A stretch of 64,000 nucleotides of DNA from Flavobacterium sp. YJ01. GTDB taxonomy: Bacteria; Bacteroidota; Bacteroidia; Flavobacteriales; Flavobacteriaceae. Shown here piece after piece: positions 62,101 through 64,000 of this stretch. The position numbers and the translations under genes are program-made. The DNA is taken from positions 4,092,001 to 4,156,000 of the forward strand of contig NZ_CP119757.1 of the NCBI RefSeq assembly GCF_029320955.1, in the 5' to 3' direction. The stretch's first letter is position 1. Each line of letters opens with the position of its first letter. Below the pieces are notes generated by a model. The model did no database searches. It was not told the origin of the DNA and worked only from the letters and a program-made list of their open reading frames with translations.

Positions 62101-63162
62101 TAATTCAGGTAGGATTTCTTTGTACGTTTTTCCTATTACATCTGAGCCTTTTCCCCAGATATTTATAATCGATTCGTTGGCAAGTTCAATGCGCATTTCT
62201 TTTCCAACATAAACCGCTATCGGAAAAGGTGCGTTTTCTACCAATTGTCTTATTTTTTGTTCGCTTTCTTCGACTTTAGAACGCGCCAAAACCTGAGCAG
62301 TGACTTCGGTGGCAATTGCTACAACTCCAGAAATAGTTCCATCAGAATCTCTTAGTGCTTCGTAAACAAAATTGATATAAGTATTTTCAGTTTTTCCGTT
62401 TCGAGTTAATTGTACAAAGGTTTCGTCGGTTGCAACTTTTTTTCCGTCGATATAAATGTTCTGTAGAATTTCGCCAAGACCTTGTTTTTTCAATTCGGGT
62501 AAAACCTCAAAAATAGGCTGATTGATAATATCCTCGGCTTTTGTTTGCCAAAGTTGCATCATTTGTTCGTTGGCAATTTCGACAATATGATTTTTACCTC
62601 TAAAAATACACATGGCTACTGGAGCCTGCATAATATTATTGACAAAACGCGCATTACTTTCTTGCAAGGCATCGGCAACAATTTTCTTTTCGGTGGTTTC
62701 AATAACGGTAACTAAAATTCCGCCAACAGAACCATCTTCTATTTTTATTGGGCTGTATGAAAAATCGAAAAAACAATCTTCTGTATATCCATTGCGATGG
62801 AGCGGAACTTTAAAATCAGGAAAACTAACTGCATTTCCTTTCATTACGTCGGAGAACATCGGGCCAATCTGATCCCATATTTCAGCAAATGTTTTTTGCG
62901 AACTTCCACCCAAAGCTTCTGGATGTTTCGTTGCTCCTAAAATTGGACGAAAAGCGTCATTGTATAATTGTGTATAATTTTTCCCCCAAGCAATGTACAT
63001 CCCGAAAGGATTGCCAAGCATCATTGCCGTCATGGTTTTGAGGCTTTGAGGCCATTTTTCAGGATCTCCCAAAGGCGTTTTGCTCCAGTCTTCTGAACGA
63101 ATTAAACTGCCCATTTCTCCTCCTTCGGACAGAAAGTAATGTTCCTTTTTGTTACGGTTCAT
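59143..63162 (-). CDS. multi-PAS sensor histidine kinase
   Basis: The 1339-residue protein has no signal peptide or clear transmembrane span, so it is probably cytoplasmic. About eight PAS units in tandem are recognisable by their linkers and starts (for example ALQESNARFVNNIMQAPVAM, KIEESDKRFRDTVRQAPVGI, ESETRFRSLTESIPQLIWET). The HisKA domain follows with His1116 (SYISSHDLQEPLRKIQ pattern) and a HATPase domain with DNGIGFE and GTGIGLAIVKKI. It likely integrates redox, light or ligand signals through its PAS units. The receiver protein 11 bases upstream is the probable partner. Confidence 0.93.
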   Translation of the reverse strand: MNRNKKEHYFLSEGGEMGSLIRSEDWSKTPLGDPEKWPQSLKTMTAMMLGNPFGMYIAWGKNYTQLYNDAFRPILGATKHPEALGGSSQKTFAEIWDQIGPMFSDVMKGNAVSFPDFKVPLHRNGYTEDCFFDFSYSPIKIEDGSVGGILVTVIETTEKKIVADALQESNARFVNNIMQAPVAMCIFRGKNHIVEIANEQMMQLWQTKAEDIINQPIFEVLPELKKQGLGEILQNIYIDGKKVATDETFVQLTRNGKTENTYINFVYEALRDSDGTISGVVAIATEVTAQVLARSKVEESEQKIRQLVENAPFPIAVYVGKEMRIELANESIINIWGKGSDVIGKTYKEILPELQNQSIFEQVATVFETGQSYHSRNSRVDIVKDNVLQPFYFNYSFTPLYDLNGKVYAVMNTAVEITDLYLAKQKIEESDKRFRDTVRQAPVGITILRGTEYVVEMANEAYLKLVAREEDTFVGRPLFDSLPEVKDTVSKLLDDVFTTGIPYHGNEMPIPLNRHGKQGIWYFDFLYHPLREENGEITGIIVTVTEVSEKVEARKKIELNEDRLKIVVEASELGTWELNVKTRAPFYSQRYLEIVGGYTEDIMLTHEDLLGHLHPDDMHIRNKAFKDAINSGFLNYEARVIWKDKSIHWVEGKGKVFYDENHEAEKLIGTVRDITDEKRYQQKIEESEKKLRNLIMQSPVPKAILRGNDFIIEMANYVLLDNIWKKQREDVEGKNLLKIFPELKKQKYGKLLKKVYESGEVYAESESLLLIENESGSNQFYVDFEFAPLRESDNSISGIRMTLIDVTEKVEARKKIEESETRFRSLTESIPQLIWETDAEGNALFTSGKWFEYTGIEPGHEGSWEAMIHPDDFDENVKIWQHALSTGEMYRCDIRMRRKDGTYRWHTVIGEPVLGPDEKIIKWVGAFTDIHTEKAFTHELEQQVTARTRELIQINESLRKSEERYHLMVEEVQEYAILYLSAHGIIENWNAGAEKIKGYKADEIIGKYFSIFYTEEDQKSKLPEKLLQLAIENGKVVHEGWRKRKDGSKFWASVVITAVHNKQDEIIGFSKVTHDLTERKKADDTLKIYAQELEQKNNELEEMNKELQSFAYISSHDLQEPLRKIQTFASQIMDKELDSLSENAKDKFRRMQNAAQRMQTLINDLLAYSRTNIQERIFVKTDLSQIIKEVKEDLTEELEQKHAVIEIEKTSKVDIIPFQFKQLLYNLISNSLKFSNPEIPIVIKIKSEIALAEEFDNEKLIPTKKYCHIQVSDNGIGFESQYNKKIFEVFQRLHGRDRYNGTGIGLAIVKKIVENHNGFITAFGVLNEGATFDIYIPVN

Positions 63163-63173
63163 CCAAAGAAGAT

Positions 63174-63623
63174 TTAGGGTTGCAATATGAAATTGGCTCT
63201 TTCGGGCTGATTAAAATTATTTTGAGATGCTACTGTCAATGCTTTTTCAATAACAGTTTTTAATTTAGAAAATTCTCCAGGTTTACGAATGTAGTATGAA
63301 GCGCCTTTTTGATATAGATTATTTACAATTTCGCTGTCAAGTGAAGTCGAAAAAATAATAATGGGCAGATTTTTCAGTTTTTCATTTTCTTTAATTTCTG
63401 TTAAGCATTCAATACCGTTCTTACGAGGCATGTTTAAATCAAGAAAAATGACATCAGGAAAAGTTTTGAGTTCATTATTTTCTAAATAATTCATCAATTG
63501 CACGCCGTCATGCACCATAAAAAGTTCTGCCTTGATTGACGTTTCGCTCAGAGCTTCTCTAAAGAAATCGCAATCATCTTCGTCATCATCTGCTAATAAA
63601 AGATTGTAATGCTTTATAACCAT
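63174..63623 (-). CDS. single-domain response regulator
   Basis: The 149-residue receiver has the acidic cluster LLADDDEDDCDFF near residue 12, Asp62 in IFLDLNMPRKNG, the Thr/Ser switch IIIFSTS near 93 and Lys in YYIRKPGE. It resembles the stand-alone Rcp1-type receivers that partner phytochrome-like or PAS kinases. It has no output domain and precedes the kinase in the same operon, so it may pass phosphate onward. Confidence 0.93.
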   Translation of the reverse strand: MVIKHYNLLLADDDEDDCDFFREALSETSIKAELFMVHDGVQLMNYLENNELKTFPDVIFLDLNMPRKNGIECLTEIKENEKLKNLPIIIFSTSLDSEIVNNLYQKGASYYIRKPGEFSKLKTVIEKALTVASQNNFNQPERANFILQP

Positions 63624-64000
63624 TTTTAGTCTCCTAAAATTTACTGTTAATTATATTTTATAAATTTAACTTTTTTATGTAAGATTTCTGTTTTTTTGAG
63701 AGATGTTTTTTTTATAATATGAAAAAAACTATTAGAGATCTTTTTTATGCTTTCAAACAATTTAATTTAAAGTTTAGCGTTTTTAAAAATTACGAGATAT
63801 TTTTATTTTCTTCAAACTTCTCTTTATTTTTATTTTTTCTGCATAATAAAATGCTGAAACTCCTTTAAAAATCACACTTTTTCAATCTTAATTTTTTCAA
63901 TTTTTGTGTATACCGTATCCATAAAGTGTGAAATAATTATACACTATTTTTTCGCCTCTTTTTTTTAAATGCCTCTAGAACAGCCTAGAACCGTATTGGC
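63624..64000. other. 377-bp region upstream of the receiver gene
   Basis: The region is AT-rich with T runs and no reading frame, repeat or hairpin I can support. It must contain the promoter of the receiver/kinase operon, but no exact TAnnTTTG box on the minus strand is evident close to the gene. Confidence 0.4.

Noticed and set aside
1..64000. CRISPR array, tRNA, rRNA or intact insertion sequence
   Set aside because: No regularly spaced direct repeats, cloverleaf-like sequences, rRNA segments or transposase frames were seen in the read-through. Short RNA genes could still be missed by eye.

Overview
The window looks like a chromosomal segment of a Flavobacterium-type member of the Bacteroidota. 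It is AT-rich. Many genes are preceded by TAnnTTTG -7 boxes instead of sigma-70 promoters. Signal peptides and lipoproteins are abundant, and recognisable families include a Bacteroidota-type TssD (Hcp), DUF2931 proteins, MarR/YceI and TPR histidine kinases. I saw no rRNA, tRNA, CRISPR array or intact insertion sequence.

Region 1 (1-8.8 kb, minus strand): tryptophan biosynthesis (trpE, a lipoprotein gene, trpG) behind a clear attenuator that encodes a leader peptide with three consecutive Trp codons. It is followed by a secreted beta-helix protein, a MarR/nitroreductase/YceI operon with two identical operators placed over the promoter, glpD and a GNAT gene. Region 2 (8.8-20.7 kb): sulfur handling (two YeeE/YedE-type transporter genes, an MBL-rhodanese fusion, a TauE/SafE permease, a Crp/Fnr regulator, a small rhodanese) interleaved with an HD hydrolase, cytochrome bd oxidase (cydAB), an XRE regulator and an NADP-GAPDH-type dehydrogenase. 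Two of the sulfur genes share a Crp-like palindrome at the same distance from their -7 boxes. Region 3 (21-31 kb): M1 peptidase, ACT protein, small genes and a complete RND efflux operon.

Region 4 (31-40 kb) is an accessory island for type VI secretion: TssD, VgrG, a Tle1-like (DUF2235) lipase effector and several DUF2931 proteins that are probable immunity proteins, one of them a decaying tandem duplicate. A nearly identical terminator-containing sequence lies at both ends. Region 5 (40-48 kb): DeoR regulator, 5'-nucleotidase, a TPR histidine kinase with a tiny upstream lipoprotein gene, a GH1 glycosidase, small secreted proteins and a solitary HsdR-N protein.

Region 6 (48-54.5 kb) is a tightly overlapping five-gene membrane operon containing two DUF4407-type proteins and a membrane-anchored transglutaminase-like protein, followed by YidD-like and DUF4177-like genes. 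It is the best candidate for an undescribed multi-protein system. Region 7 (54.6-64 kb): a second, paralogous tiny-lipoprotein/kinase locus, this time with a response regulator, two hypothetical genes and an eight-PAS histidine kinase with a receiver protein.

The most unusual non-coding signals are at the two paralogous kinase loci. Both carry a conserved leader whose inverted repeats interleave in pseudoknot order, phased TTCC boxes upstream of the promoter, and a hairpin over the kinase start codon. Function calls rest on motif and family recognition by eye; no searches were run.
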